From Aegilops tauschii subsp. strangulata (taxonomy: Eukaryota; Streptophyta; Magnoliopsida; Poales; Poaceae): a DNA stretch of 64,000 nucleotides. Where the stretch lies: assembly GCF_002575655.3 (NCBI RefSeq), contig NC_053040.3:226748628-226812627 (forward strand). The letters are read 5' to 3'. The notes under the pieces were generated by a model. It was not told where the DNA came from, did no database searches, and was given only the letters and a program-made list of their open reading frames with translations. Positions 1-12,113 of the stretch are shown here, one piece after another. Position 1 is the stretch's first letter. Every line of letters begins with the position of its first letter. Position numbers and translations under genes: made by a program.

Positions 1-2317
1 GCTTATGGTCAGTAAGGGACTTTTGTTCTGTGCATTTAGTAGATTCATTCCATGCCTTGTTTTGCTATGTTAAGTTCTTGTAGCATGTTGATTTCTTGCT
101 CTGAACATTGCTACCTGAAGTGGTTTATGCCATGTCCAGTAATTTCACCAAGTCTGTGAACCTGATATCTTTTGCACTTTTGCCATGCTTGTTTGAACCT
201 GTTATGTTGTGATCTAGCCGTAGCTCAGTGTTTATCTTTTGTCAAGCCTCTCCTGTATATTACTGCCATATGCTTTGTTGCTATGTTGGAGTGCTGTAGC
301 ATAGTTGCTTGTTGCATTCTAAGTGCTATCATGCTGTTAATCACAGAATCGTGTCATTCTTGTTTTGCTTGCCATTTGCAAACCGTGCATCCGTTTCCGG
401 TGATCTTTATATCGATTTCAACCGAAATTATCTCATCTTTCCAGTGGCATGCTTGTTTTGCCAAGTTACTGCCTTGTTCATCATTTTTCTCCCGGAGCAA
501 GCATATGCATCGCATACCATATCTCGCATATCATGCATGTTTTGCATCATGTTGTTTGTGCATTTCCCGTGATTGATTGTGGTTCCTTTGCTTGTGTTCT
601 TGCTGTGGGTAGATCCGGGAGACGAGTTCGTGAACGAGGAACCTGTTGAGTACGCTTACGAGGATCAAGCTTTCGACAACTCTGAGAACCTTGCAGGCAA
701 GATGATCATACCCTCGAAATCAATTCTATCTTTGCTTTATTAGTTGTTCGTTCTATTGATATGCTGCGCTACCTACCACTTGCTATATCATGCCTCCCAT
801 ATTTGCTATGTCAAGCCTCTAACCATCCTTTCCTAGCAAACCGTTGTTTGGCTAAGTTACCGCTTTTGCTCAGCCCTTCTTATAGCGTTGCTAGTTGCAG
901 GTGAAGTTGAAGTTTGTTCCATGTTGGAACATGGATATTTTTTGGATATCACAATATCTCTTATTTAATTAATGCACCTATATATTTGGTAAAGGGTGGA
1001 AGGCTCGGCCTTATGCCTGGTGTTTTCTTCCACTCTTGCCGCCCTAGTTTCCGTCATACCGGTATTATGTTCCTTGAGTTTGTGTTCCTTACGCGGTTGG
1101 GTGATTTATGGGACCCCCTTGACAGTTCGCCTAGAATAAAACTCCTCCAGCAAGGCCCAACTTTGGTTTTACCATTTGCCACCTAAGCCTTTTCCCTTTG
1201 GTTTTCGCGAGCCCGAGGGTCATCTTTATTTTAACCCCCCCCCGGGCCAGTGCTCCTTCGAGTGTTGGTCCGAACCGAGCAGCCTGCGGGGCCACCATGG
1301 GGAAACTCGAGGCCTGGTTTTACTCGTAGCTTGACTTATCCGGTGTGCCCTGAGAACGAGATATGTGCAGCTCCTATCGGGATTTTTCGACACATTCGGG
1401 CGGCTTTGCTAGTCTTGTTTTACCATTGTCGAATATCTTGTAAACCGGGATTCCGAGACTGATCAGGTCTTCCTGGGAGAAGGTCTATCCTTTGTTGACC
1501 GTGAAAGCTTATAATGGGCTAAGTTGGGACACCCCTGCAGGGTATTATCTTTCGAAAGCCGTGCCCGCGGTTATGAGGCAGATGGGAATTTGTTAATGTC
1601 CGGTAGAGAACTTGTCACTTGACTTAATTAAAATACATCAACCGTGTGTGTAGCCGTGATGGTCTCTTCTCGGCGGAGTCCGGGAAGTGAAAACGGTTTG
1701 AGTTATGCATGAACGTAAGTAGTGTCAGGATCACTTCTTGATCATTCTAGCTTCGCGACCGTTGCGTTGCTTCTCTTCTCGCTCTCACTTGCGTATGTTT
1801 AGCCACCATATATGCTTAGTGCTTGCTGCAGCTCCACCTCATTACACCATCGTTTCCTATAAGCTTAAATAGTCTTGATCTCGCGGGTGTGAGATTGCTG
1901 AGTCCTCGTGACTCACAGATTCTACCAAAACAGTTGCAGGTGCCGACGATGCCAGTGCAGATGACGCAACCGAGCTCAAGTGGGAGTTCGATGAGGAACG
2001 TGGTCATTACTATGTTTCTTTTCCTGATGATCAGTAGTGAAGCCCAGTTGGGACGATCGGGGATCTAGCATTTGGGGTTATCTTATTTTCATTTGGATTT
2101 GACCGTAGTCGGTCTATGTGTGGATTTTGGATGATGTATGAATTATATTTATGTATTGTGTGAAGTTGCGATTGTAAGCCAACTCTCGTTATCCCATTCT
2201 TGTTCATTACATGGGATTGTGTGAAGATGACCCTTCTTGCGACAATACCACAATGCGGTTATGCCTCTAAGTCGTGCCTCGACACGTGGGAGATATAGCC
2301 GCATCGTGGGCGTTACA
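1..2317 (+). mobile_element. 3' portion of a long Gypsy-type LTR
   Basis: The stretch has no sustained reading frame and is T-rich in its first 900 bases, then GC-richer. It ends in GGGCGTTACA at 2308-2317, a typical CA-ended LTR terminus, and no gene-like signal follows at once. The start of an LTR beginning TGTAACACCCC at 63237 is the complementary type of end, so both are probably pieces of the same long-LTR family in plus orientation. A short acidic stretch around 609-700 could be read as a leftover coding exon, but no family is recognised. The left end lies outside the window, so I cannot say whether this is a solo LTR or part of a full element. The sequence after 2317 shows no primer-binding site, which favours a 3' or solo LTR. 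Confidence 0.55.
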
Positions 2318-2659
2318 ATAGGTTGACAATGGTGTGGGACCATGATGTCAGGAAACCAGGAGGAAGCAAAAAAAATATAGTTGTACATAATAAGGAGGCA
2401 CTTGCGTATGTACGGCTATGGCCCTAGTGGGTCCCTACTGTCATCCAGTCAAAATAAAGTCATCTCCTGAATCCTCATGTTCATTGACCATGTTAACAAT
2501 GCTCGGCGCCACAGCGAGTGCAACAACTCGAAGGATGACGGAGAGGGCCTCGCGGGCCCTACGGATGGTCTGATACAGCGCCCGCTACTCATTCAGGAAG
2601 CCAGGATCATCGGACACCTATGAGCACCTTCGAGAGACTGAGACAGCATGAAACGGTAA
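2318..2659. other. Intergenic, nothing recognised
   Basis: This 340-base stretch between the LTR end and a MITE holds no reading frame above about 60 codons, no repeat end and no motif I recognise. Confidence 0.5.
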
Positions 2660-2940
2660 GGCCGCGCTTGGGAGCTCTGGTTTATTTCACACCTGTATTA
2701 AGATACAAGTGTAATTTACTCGTCATCGGAAACAACGCGTAAAATACAGGCGTAATGAAACCGAGGGCCCGAGGTCTGCAAAAAAAACTGGCGGGTTACG
2801 CGTGTAATTTGATAGACCAGTGTATATTTTACTTGTTGAAATCGACCAACCAAGCGCTTCGCCCGAGACCATCTGCTTTTATTTACAAGCGTCAGTTTTA
2901 CAAGCGGTTTTGGTTGGAAAACGACGGTCCAATCACGGCC
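2660..2940. mobile_element. Tourist-like (PIF/Harbinger) MITE, 281 bp
   Basis: The left end reads GGCCGCGCTTGG and the right end, reverse-complemented, reads GGCCGTGATTGG (10 of 12 bases match). Both ends are flanked by the trinucleotide TAA (2657-2659 and 2941-2943), the target duplication size of the PIF/Harbinger superfamily. The short frames inside are not coding. The inverted repeats are modest, so a search against a MITE library would settle the family. Confidence 0.55.
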
Positions 2941-3537
2941 TAAGATGATGAATTGGTCGGAAGATCATATGGTTTCACGTCTAACCTACCCGACTTGTCG
3001 TATAGGGTATGAATGAAACATAAGACGATGAACTTCTTAAGCACGGAAACAACAGAAGAGGATGATCTTCTTAACAAGCAAATCACTGGCATTAGATCAA
3101 CATGCAAAACAATACGAAGCATTATTCTCAGGAGGCACGGTGAACAGCTCGTGATGCCGCATGCCACAACACTCCAAGCTCAACTTTGCAATCAAACACA
3201 AGGCCTGGCATTACATAGACAATATTCAGAACAAACTCTTAAAATATCTTACATAAGTCAACATTCATGTGACTATGCATCTCAGCAGAGTAAATATTTA
3301 CTTCTGAACTGAAGACAGGAATAGGAAAAAACGATCAACGTTGCTCACAGCAAAGGGCGTCCCACTCAAAAATATCAAATGCATGTCTTCTGGCTAACAT
3401 CAATGAGCAAAAATTGACAAGGTTTTCCAATTCCAATATATTAAACTAATGTCAACTTTGACAAGCTTTTCCCATTCAAAATATGTAATGCCTATGATTG
3501 TGCAACGGGCAGGGTTTGTCATCAGTTTGTCATCTGA

Positions 3538-4300
3538 TAGTCCGGTGGCTCAAGGTGACGACGAATGATTAGAGAACCATTCGATGTATTGTGCATGATG
3601 AAGTATTATGGAGGACACGAACCATCTGAACATTTTGTGCAGTTCCACTAAAATAAAGCTGAGCATCCCTGTGGATTTCGTATTTATATGCTGCCAGAAA
3701 ACAAAGACACATCAGCACACACATGAATATTGGCCCCAGTGTCAACCCACCAATCGGTGGGCTCACAAACTGAAAGTACGGTAAACAGATTACCATACCC
3801 AGATGCCCCATCATTGTTGCTTAGAGTGACATTGATAGACTTGGAGTCCTGTCCTGGCTTCTTGGTACTTGTTTGGGCACTTGTTTGCCGAGTGTTCCTC
3901 CGAACCACAAGTAAAGCAGCCATCTCTCTTTTTGTCTTTCTTCTTACCCTTCTTAATGGCCGACGCTGGCAGCACCATTCAAACATATAGTCCGGTGGCT
4001 CAAGGTGATGACGAATGATTAGAGAACCATTCGATGTATTGTGCATGATGAAGTATTATGGAGGACACAAACCATCTGGACATTTTGTGCAGTTCCACTA
4101 AAATCAAGCTGAGCATCCCTGTGGATATCATATTTATATGCTGTAAGAAAACAAAGACACAGCAGCACACACATGAATATTGGCCCCAGTGTCAACCCAC
4201 CAATCTGTGGACTAACAAACTGAAAGTATGATAAATAGATTACCATACCCAGAAGCCCCATCATTGTTGCTTAGAATGATATTGACAGATTTGGAGTCCT
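3538..4300. repeat. Tandem duplication, 450-bp offset
   Basis: The block beginning AGTCCGGTGGCTCAAGG at 3539 recurs at 3989 with only scattered changes. The shared motif (3632 and 4082) and the Copia protease fragment are both duplicated at an offset of exactly 450 bases. Copy 1 keeps more upstream Copia sequence (3870-3987) than copy 2. Confidence 0.85.
3700..3985 (-). pseudogene. Copia gag zinc knuckle and protease fragment (copy 1)
   Basis: Read on the minus strand, the fragment first gives a basic stretch, then CFTCGSEEHSANKC, a perfect Gag zinc knuckle of the form CX2CX4HX4C (about 3875-3935). After one frameshift it gives WWVDTGANIHVCAD, which carries the DTGA active-site signature of a Copia (Ty1) aspartic protease and the HVCAD that follows it in plant Copia polyproteins. 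Nothing else of the element is present: no integrase, RT or LTR. It is therefore a captured or decayed scrap lying inside copy A, and it is duplicated with its surroundings at 4148-4345. It cannot make a functional protein. Confidence 0.75.
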
Positions 4301-4345
4301 GTCCTGGCTTCCTGTACTTGTTTGGGCACTTTTTGCCTAGTGCAC
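4148..4345 (-). pseudogene. Copia protease fragment (copy 2)
   Basis: This is the second, shorter copy of the Copia scrap. On the minus strand it keeps the end of the zinc knuckle (CPNKY), the PGQDSK linker and the protease active-site region. The D of the HVCAD motif has changed to A. Sequence beyond about 4345 no longer matches copy 1, so the knuckle cysteines upstream are lost. It is a dead fragment, useful mainly for dating the 450-bp duplication. Confidence 0.7.
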
Positions 4346-5012
4346 TCCACGTGGTGTAGAGTTTCCTATGCTCTCTGCAGACTATAGTCATGTCACCAGC
4401 GTGTACTAATACTCTGTAAAGCTTCTCGGTCATTCCTTGTGTAATGTAGCGCAAACAATGACTGCTTCTTTCTGCAAAGTGGTAAGACCAACTGGACCCA
4501 CTAATGCAGCAGTTTGCCTTAGACACATTGGCTCCTTTTGTGCAGTTCAACTAAAATCAAAGTCGGAATAAAACTGAGCTTTAATTTTGATATCCCTGTA
4601 AGCAACAATAGGTATAAGGGAAACAATTACTGAGAAATAACGGTTGATGACTTGTACTCCCAGAAGAAAAACATCTACTGATCTACCTTATCTTAATGGG
4701 AAACAAAGCAGGAGAGTAGCAATTCTCAATCAGTGTGATTCATTCATATTAACTGAGACATTATCTTAATAATACCTTGTTTCAACATGTATAAAGAACG
4801 AGAAAGCAGAAAAGTATCATTCCTAAAACAATGCGACTGATTCATTTTAATAGGGACATTATCTTAACAATACCTTGGTTAAACATGTAGAAAGAACTAC
4901 AAAGCAAGATAGTACCATTTGTGAAACACTGTAACTGATATATAATAACAGAGACATTATCTGAACAATACATTTCTTAAAATGTACTCCGGCCGATCCC
5001 TAACAGAAATGG

Positions 5013-5055
5013 TACTCCCACCCATCCCTAACAAGTGTTGCAGTTTTGAACTAAG
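5013..5055 (+). repeat. Stowaway-like MITE end fragment
   Basis: The sequence TACTCCCACCCATCCCTAAC resembles the Stowaway end and is followed by AAGTGTTGCAGTTTTGAACT. No matching opposite end is nearby. A second, more decayed copy lies at 5313-5357. Confidence 0.4.
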
Positions 5056-5164
5056 ATTCAGTAGTTAATTCTGAGGAAAGTAGGTACTGACCTTTCAAGA
5101 CCAAGATTTGAAACAACTCCTGAGGAAGATCTAAAAGAGATCTCAACACATATATGGAAATCCG

Positions 5165-6300
5165 GTCTCATTTTGTGCAGTTCCACCAAAATTAAGCGAA
5201 GCAAAATGTCGCAATAGCAATAAGTTGAAAAGATATCCTTGTTTTAACAGAGGCAAAAAAGGAATCAATTACTGGCCAATAAAGGAGGATGAAACATGCG
5301 GCCACAAAAATGGTAATCCCGCCAATCCCTAACAAGTGTTGTAGTTTTGAAATAAGATTCAGTAGTTAATTCTGAGAGTGGCATTGCTTAATTTTACCTG
5401 TGGCATTAGATTAACAAAAAGCATAAACAGTTCCAGGGGAGAGTGGGCGCAACAACAACATGTGCTTCCATCTACTTATAAAGGGGGTGATGCAGAGTTT
5501 GTTGTAACAAAGCAACAAGCATAATGTCTGGGTTGGTCCCATTTTTGTTCACTACTTAATGGGAAAAGACAGCAATACAATAGCTTCAATTCAACAGTTA
5601 TTTAAAACAGTACCAATACAAGTAGCACAACATCTCAAAACACACTGCACGATCATGTGGATGAAGGCAAGTACCAACCAGTCATGACACACATAAGATC
5701 ACGTATGGATCTGCCAACACGAATAGGAAATCCAATCTCGTTTTGTGCAGTTGCACTGAAATCAACTAAAGTCGCCGGTGTGATATTTAAGTTTGCTATA
5801 GCAACAAGTTGAATAGATATCCCTGATTTAACAGAGGCAAAAAGGAAACAATTACTTCCAATAAAGGAGGATGAAACATGCGGCCACAAAAAGAAGCATC
5901 TACCTTATCTTGATGGAAAACAAAGTATAGGACAATAGCATTTCTAAAACGGTTGCATTGATTCATATTAACAGAGAAATTCTCTTAAAATAGTTCAGTA
6001 GTTAATTTTGAGAGTGGCATTGCTTAATTTTACCATCAGCATTAGATTAAGAAAATCATAAACAATTCCAGGGGCGAGTGGGCGCAACAACACCATGTGC
6101 TTCCATCTACTTATAAAGGGGGTGATGCAGAGTTTGTTGTAACAAAGCAACAAGCATCATGTCTGGGTTGGTACCATTTTTGTTCCCTACTTAATGGGAA
6201 AAGAGAGCAATACAATAGCTTCAATTCAACATTTATTTAAAACAGTACTAATACAAGTAGCACAACATCTCAAAACACACTGCACGATCATGTGGATGGG
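5165..6300. repeat. Tandem duplication, about 635-bp offset, with partial third copy
   Basis: The stretch around 5390-5655 matches 6022-6292 almost base for base. For example, the ATGTGCTTCCATCTACTTAT context lies at about 5460 and about 6095. The upstream halves (about 5165-5360 and 5738-5900) also match, with an internal deletion. A third, weaker copy of the last part is at 6313-6400. All lie inside copy A, so its internal exons and introns have been amplified locally. Confidence 0.8.
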
Positions 6301-7138
6301 ACATGGGACATGCCAGCACCATGTGCGTCCACACGTATAAATGGGTGATGCAGAGTATGTAGCCAAGCAGCATATCTGCGTTGGTCCCATATTTGTTCTC
6401 TTTGAAACTTTTTCCTATGTGTGGGCAGCAAATCTAGTCCTGCACAAACTACCCGACCCCCCAGTTTCTTTCCCTTTTCAACAAAGAGTTTTGTTCCTTA
6501 CAGATGTGTGTACTGGGTTACCCCCTTTTGCCATTTTCGACCAACAAAGCGGCTGGATAGCTAGTCTATACTACTTTCCCTCCCTCCTTTCCTCATTGAA
6601 CCACGTCCTAGATTCATGGTCCACCCCACCGCACCCTTCTTTCCTCTTTGAACCAAGACCTAGATTCGACTACAAAATCGAAAAAGATCCGCATGCAGCT
6701 AGACCAATGACGGTTTCAAAGAAACTTATACCTTAGGGTCGTCGGGATGTAGCAAGGTGTGCGGCGGGAGGTCGGATATGCCCACACTACGTACGACAGC
6801 AAGGAAGAAGGGGTCGGTGGCCCTCCCTCACATGCGCTGGGTGAAAGAGAAAAGCGCAGCCAGCAGTGGATTGCCTCCCTCGCCGAAGGCGATAGAGTGA
6901 ACGCCGCACCTCCTTCCCTTCCCGGTGCGATAGGATCCGAACGCCTCCTTCGCCAGCTGCGAGGGGGGTGAGAGAGACAGAGGCCACAATGCATTCTTGT
7001 TTAGATCTGGTGAAGAGGGTGAGAAACTGTGAATATAGCAAACCCTAGCAAAGGAACGCTGAGCCTCCAGCGTGTATATATATGTAGTGCGGCGAGAGTG
7101 TGGAGAGTGCAAACCCTAGCGAACAAGAGCTGAGGCTC

Positions 7139-7617
7139 TGTCGGTGTCAAAACCGGCGGATCTCGGGTAGGGGGTCCCGAACTGTGCGTCTAGGATCGAT
7201 GGTAACAAGAGACGGGGGACATGATGTTTACCCAGGTTCGGGCCCTCTCTATGGAGGTAATACCCTACTTCATGCTTGATTGATCTTGATGAATATGAGT
7301 ATTACAAGAGTTGATCTACCACGAGATCGTAATGGCTAAACCCTAGAAGCCTAGCCTATGTGTATATGGTAATGAATGTGTCCTATCCGGACTATGCTCT
7401 CCGGTTTATATAGACACAGGAGAGATCTAGGGTTACATGGGGTCGGTTACATAAGAAGGAATCTTCATAGTTGGTCGCCTAGCTTGCCTTCCACGCCAAA
7501 GAAAATCCAATCCGGACACGAGTATGGTCTTCGGTCTTCATGTCTTCACAGCCCATCAGTCCAGCCCATGGATAGCAGGCCGGACGCCCGAGGGCCCCGT
7601 AGTCCAGGACTCCCTCA
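7139..7617 (-). repeat. Outer element LTR (left, 3' LTR in element sense)
   Basis: This 479-base LTR begins TGTCGGTGTCAAAACCGG and ends CTCCCTCA on the plus strand. It is the partner of 26224-26700. On the minus strand it contains a TATA box (TATATAAACC, about 7403-7413). Confidence 0.92.
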
Positions 7618-8020
7618 GTAGCCCCTGAACCTGGCTTCAATGACGAGGAGTCCAACGCACAGATTGTCTTCGGCATTTCAAGGCGGGTTCCCCTTTCTCC
7701 GAACTCCAAGATAGTCTTCGGATGTAGTAGATATATCCGGACCTGTATGTATAGTTGCAGAAAATATACGAGCCTAATTTATTGGCAACCGTTTATGATA
7801 ACACGCCTGCCCGGTCACCATTTCCAACCATTGGCTGGCGTGTCGCCCCATGTCTCGGGACGCGGTTTTATTGGCTTGTCTTGCCAAGGCAGAGATCGTG
7901 TTCCCTTATTCACGGGATTTTCTTTAATGCAGGCGTGGGTAACCCAACCGTCCCCTGGGTACAACTCTCTGGAGATTGGTAGGTTTCGAGACCCAGGTGG
8001 ATACACTTAGTGCTTGGGGT

Positions 8021-8030
8021 CTTTAAATAG
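8021..8030 (+). promoter_or_regulatory. TATA-like box of the outer antisense gene
   Basis: CTTTAAATAG lies about 100 bases upstream of the ATG at 8129 and is followed by a pyrimidine-rich leader, the layout of a plant core promoter. Confidence 0.5.
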
Positions 8031-10350
8031 GGTCGCAGACTTGTCTTCTTCCTTTGCGCTCGCTTCTTCCGCAACCCTAGCCACCCCGAGTTCCAACCCT
8101 CGGGTTCCCGTCGCCACCAGCCCCAATCATGTCCGGATCCAGCCGTCCAGGCCGGTGGGTGGCTTCTTTTGTCACAGAGGAGGATATTACGAAGCTCCGC
8201 ACAGCGAGGTATCTGACCCCGGAAATCCTCCATCGGCTTCCTGCACAGGGGCAGGTCATTCCTACCCCCAAATCCGGCGAGAGGGTAGTGTTTGTGTCCC
8301 ACTTCCTCCATGGGTTAGGGTTCGCGCTTAACCCCTTCGTCCGGGGGCTCATGTTTTACTATGGGCTAGACTTTCACGATCTGGCCCCGGACTCTATTCT
8401 CCTCATCTCGACATTTATCGTCACATGCGAGGCCTTCCTCCGGACTCCTCCGCACTTTGGTTTGTGGCTCACGACCTTTGACGTGAGGTCGCAGGTGACA
8501 GAGGAGGAGCAGGCAGAGTGCGGCAGCGTTACAATAGGCAAGCTTGCCGGCGCGGTTTGGTTTGAAGGATCTTTTGCCAAGTCTTCTGACCTATGGCAGC
8601 AGGGTTGGTTTTATATCAATGAGCCGCGGGGCTCCAAGTGGGCAGCTACGCCTGCGTTCCAACACGGCCCTCCAATTCAGCTTGCTTCATGGATCAATAA
8701 GGGACTGGACTGAGGATCCGTCAATGAAGTGCAGACTCTGCAAGATTGCGTCCGAAGCCTTACCGAGAAGGGCATCGGTCTTGTGAACGTCGTTCAAGTA
8801 ATGCTAGTCCGCTGGACCCTGCAATGTCAGCGGCGGCCTCTCCGTATGTGGGAGTTTAATCCCGAAGGACGGCGGACTCTTCAGCACTTCCTCGGCACTA
8901 TGCACGAGGGAATGTGGAAATTATATTTCAGGGAACGAGAGCAATGGCCGGACACCACCGAAGATGTTGGCCTTGACTGCAATCATCCGGACACCGCGGT
9001 GAGTATTCGATCTCCGCACACCTTTCATTCGAGTATCTCTTGCTAAGATATTGAACAACCCGTCTCTTCATAGGACTGGATAAAGAAAGTGGTGTTGATC
9101 TGGTGTCCAGCGCCCCTTCCCGAAGACTCTGCGAACGCCCTACTAATGAGGATGCCGACTCCGACACCGTACCAGGTGTCTGCGGAGGAGGGCAAAGGTG
9201 CAGAGGAAGCCCGCCATGGTAGGAAGAGGGTTGCTTCTGAAGGTCAGGAGGGGAAACCTTCCAAGAAAGGGAAAACGCCATCGACGGGCAGCTTGGGCCG
9301 GGCAAGCGATGTTGACGTGGCACTTTGTGATGAGGATAAACCTCTAGGAAAACCGTAAGTGCAGCAGGGTACTTTAATCATACCCCCTTCCTTGCTTATT
9401 ACTGAAGTAATCCTCCGACATACGTATGTCCTCGCAGGTCGACGCCTGGTGTTTCCAAATCGTCCTCCTCTTCGGGAGACCTTCTTCCAGAGATGATGGA
9501 GAGTGATACGCCCTCCCCGGACCCCTCGCCCAACAGGGCGGATGATTCTGAGGTATCGTCCCGGGGGGCTCCTCCCGGTCAACAAGCAGTGCAGGAAACG
9601 AAGAGGGCATTACCCGAAGGTGGTGCCTCTATCCCTCAGGGTTCGGGGATCAAGCATGGCGGCCCCGCCCTATCCGGTTTAGAGCCAGAGACTATCCTGG
9701 GGGCGAGTGGGTGGATTCCTTCAAAGGAATACCGTACTCCGGCGGCGGCTTCCGAAGACCCAAAAGTGCCGGATATGCTGACGAACATGCTGTGACGAGC
9801 GTCCGTTTCGGAGGAACACTGTGCCTTGATGGTTACGGTGGTCGAAAAGGTTATATCCGCGAAGAGCGGGTTGAACGAGGCCTTCACGAGCCTCCTAAGG
9901 GGTTTTGAGGTTTGTGATGTAGTTTTGCCAATTGAATAATATTGACAGAATGCACCTGTTGTATATGCCGTAGCCCCTGAGACTTGGATTGCCTTCCGAC
10001 GAAAGCGATCGGAGGATCAAAAAGATATGCTTAGTTGCTAACCTTGATTTAACTTGGAGTACAGGCTGCCTCCCCTCCTGCAGCTACCCAAAATACGGAA
10101 GAGGCCGAACTGCAGCGAAAGCTGAATATTGCGGAGGATGACATTGCATTGATCAACATGCGTCTTGATGACTCGCAAGGTATATATGTCGAGCATTCCT
10201 TACACCAATGTGCTTGTAATTTGGGCTTGACGCTGAAAAGGGTTTATATGAAATGTGCATGACTGCAGATGGTGCTGCCGCTGTTGAAGCTCTTCGGGCG
10301 GAGCTAGCCCAGGCCAAGGAGCAGGCCCGGCGTAGTGATGCGGCTGCCGA

Positions 10351-11502
10351 TGTCGGTGTGGAACAACACCTATGGAATCACAAGAATCCCTACTATGGTT
10401 GCCGGGGCGCAGGGTTGCGAGAAGAGCAGGATTAGTAACCAGCACAAGGATCGTTTACCCAGGTTCGGGCCGCGAAGATGCGTAAAACCCTAGTCCTACT
10501 TTGGTGGGTGTATTTCAGAGAGTTATTGAGCTCTCGAACTAGCTATGGTGAGTGCGTGGTTCCAAAGAGCCGAATCCTTCTCCAGTATGCCATGGGCCTC
10601 CTTATATAGGCGAAAGGGGTTGCCACAGTGGCATACATGAGGTGTAAAGGCATACAGTATTGCGAGCTTATCGCTCGTATTACAGGATAAGTCGCATTTA
10701 ATGCACTACTGAGGTGTCCCCTAGCTTTATCGGGGATGGGGGCGAGGCCCGTCCCGTCCGTCGCCGCTCCTCCTCGCTTCGACACGCGCCCTGGCCAGCG
10801 ATGCGTGTGACGCCATGTAGGCAGGCAGGCATCTGAGGTGGCGCAGTGGTGGAGCCTTTACAAAGATCTGCATGCCGCCACGCAGGCGCTCGCTGAGGTG
10901 GCCTGAGAGCTGCATGTTGCCATGCAGGTGCCTGCCCAGCTGGTTGGGCTGGCAGCTGCATGCGAACGGTGGTGGAAGCTTGGTTGGTGTGGGCCTGGCA
11001 GTGGCCCTGCTGGCGTCCTTGGTGAGAGCCTTGCCGGGTGGCCCGGCAAGGGTCTTGCCGTGGTGCGCAGTCATCCCCAGGAAGGATCTTGCCGGGGGTC
11101 TTGTGGCTCTCCTCGGCAAGGATCTTGCCGAGGACCGTTGTCTTTTAATCCTCATCTGATCTTGAACATTCCTTGGTCTTGACAAAGATCTGCATGCCAC
11201 CATGGAGGTGCCTCCCGAGCCCTAGTCCCAACGTGGTGGGCTGAGTCGGGTCCCGTGGGCTCGAGGGTGGCTCACTCCACTGGTGTGGGCGAGCTGCCCC
11301 GGCAAGGGTCTTGCCGGGGGAACCTGCTTCATCCCTCTGCTCTTTGTAGTCTTGGTCTTGGCATCGCTCTGGCTTCCTCGGGCTTTGGTTTTACCTTGGT
11401 TCACCTCCTCCGCTCTGCTTGGTGTGGCCGTGGGCGCGGCTCCGACTGCCCCTGCACAGGTAAAGGGGTACAAAGGTGCGCCCCTTCTTTTGTACACCGA
11501 CA
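10351..11502 (-). repeat. Inner element LTR (left)
   Basis: This 1152-base LTR runs from TGTCGGTGTGGAAC to TACACCGACA. On the minus strand it holds a TATA box (CCTATATAAGG, about 10600-10610). It also contains a run of TTGCCGGG / CCCGGCAAG palindromes at about 11030-11130 and 11300-11320. Confidence 0.93.
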
Positions 11503-12022
11503 GGAGCCCCCGGGCCTGGGCCACACATAAGCGCAACACGTTGTTGGCCCAGGCCCAAAAAGGTGCGCGGGCAGGCGGGGCGGTTTTTACCGCGGTAAAA
11601 CTTTTCGCATGCTGCGCTTCCCACGACCCGCGTGCGGCATGGCGCGGCGTGGAGGGGTGCGCGTCACGTGGGCGGCATGCGTGGGGCGGTTCCTGCATGC
11701 ATGCGTCACATCGCAGTAAATGGACAGCTCGCGCCTTCCCCATGAAAGGAGGGAGGCGTTGAGGCGCGGCTTATTTACTGCGCGGGGCCGGGTTGCGGTC
11801 TTCAAGGCGTCCACACCCCACGATCATGGGGTGGGGAGAGGTCGCTTCACCCGCGCCCTCGATTCTGCACGATCGCCACGCATCATCCATGCGCTTGGGG
11901 TGGCAAGCGGTGGAGGCGGGAAACCGGGCCGTCGCTGGTTGGGGCAGCGGGCCGGTCTTGATTCCCTGCGCCTCTGGTGGCTGGATTGGCCGAGCGGGGT
12001 GGCCGAGCCCCGACCCCGCCCC

Positions 12023-12030
12023 TTTATAAG
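12023..12030 (+). promoter_or_regulatory. TATA box of the inner antisense B3-like gene
   Basis: TTTATAAG lies 84 bases upstream of the ATG at 12114, in a GC-rich setting and followed by a CT-rich leader typical of a plant 5' UTR. Confidence 0.6.
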
Positions 12031-12113
12031 GAGGGGGAAGGAGGGAGGGGATGGCATCCCGCACTCTTCTGTCATCCATCTCCTCCTGCTTCCGCTTCTT
12101 CCTTTCACTCGCC

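Larger units (their letters stand above)
2944..7138 (-). pseudogene. Copy A (body) of an unknown exon-repeat family
   Basis: This is a degenerate minus-strand unit, related to copies B, C and D at 27.3-34.2 kb. The GC-rich first-exon-like block (about 6690-7133) aligns with blocks in the other copies (shared cues on the plus strand: GATGTAGCAAGG and CTGCATGCGGATC types). It ends at a good donor context, AAG|GTATAA on the minus strand near 6735. Downstream on the minus strand lie five exon-like blocks with the shared motif TGCAGTTCCACTAAAAT (plus-strand sense) at 3632, 4082, 4536, 5170 and 5741. Most are preceded on the minus strand by an AG acceptor-like context and GGAT. Reading frames are not conserved between copies, so it looks like a non-coding or dead gene. 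Its TATA region was moved to 26.7 kb by the insertion at 7139. I do not recognise the family. Confidence 0.45.

Noticed and set aside
172..576. Cys-rich 134-codon ORF near the left edge
   Set aside because: T-rich LTR sequence with overlapping frames, no start context and no domain.
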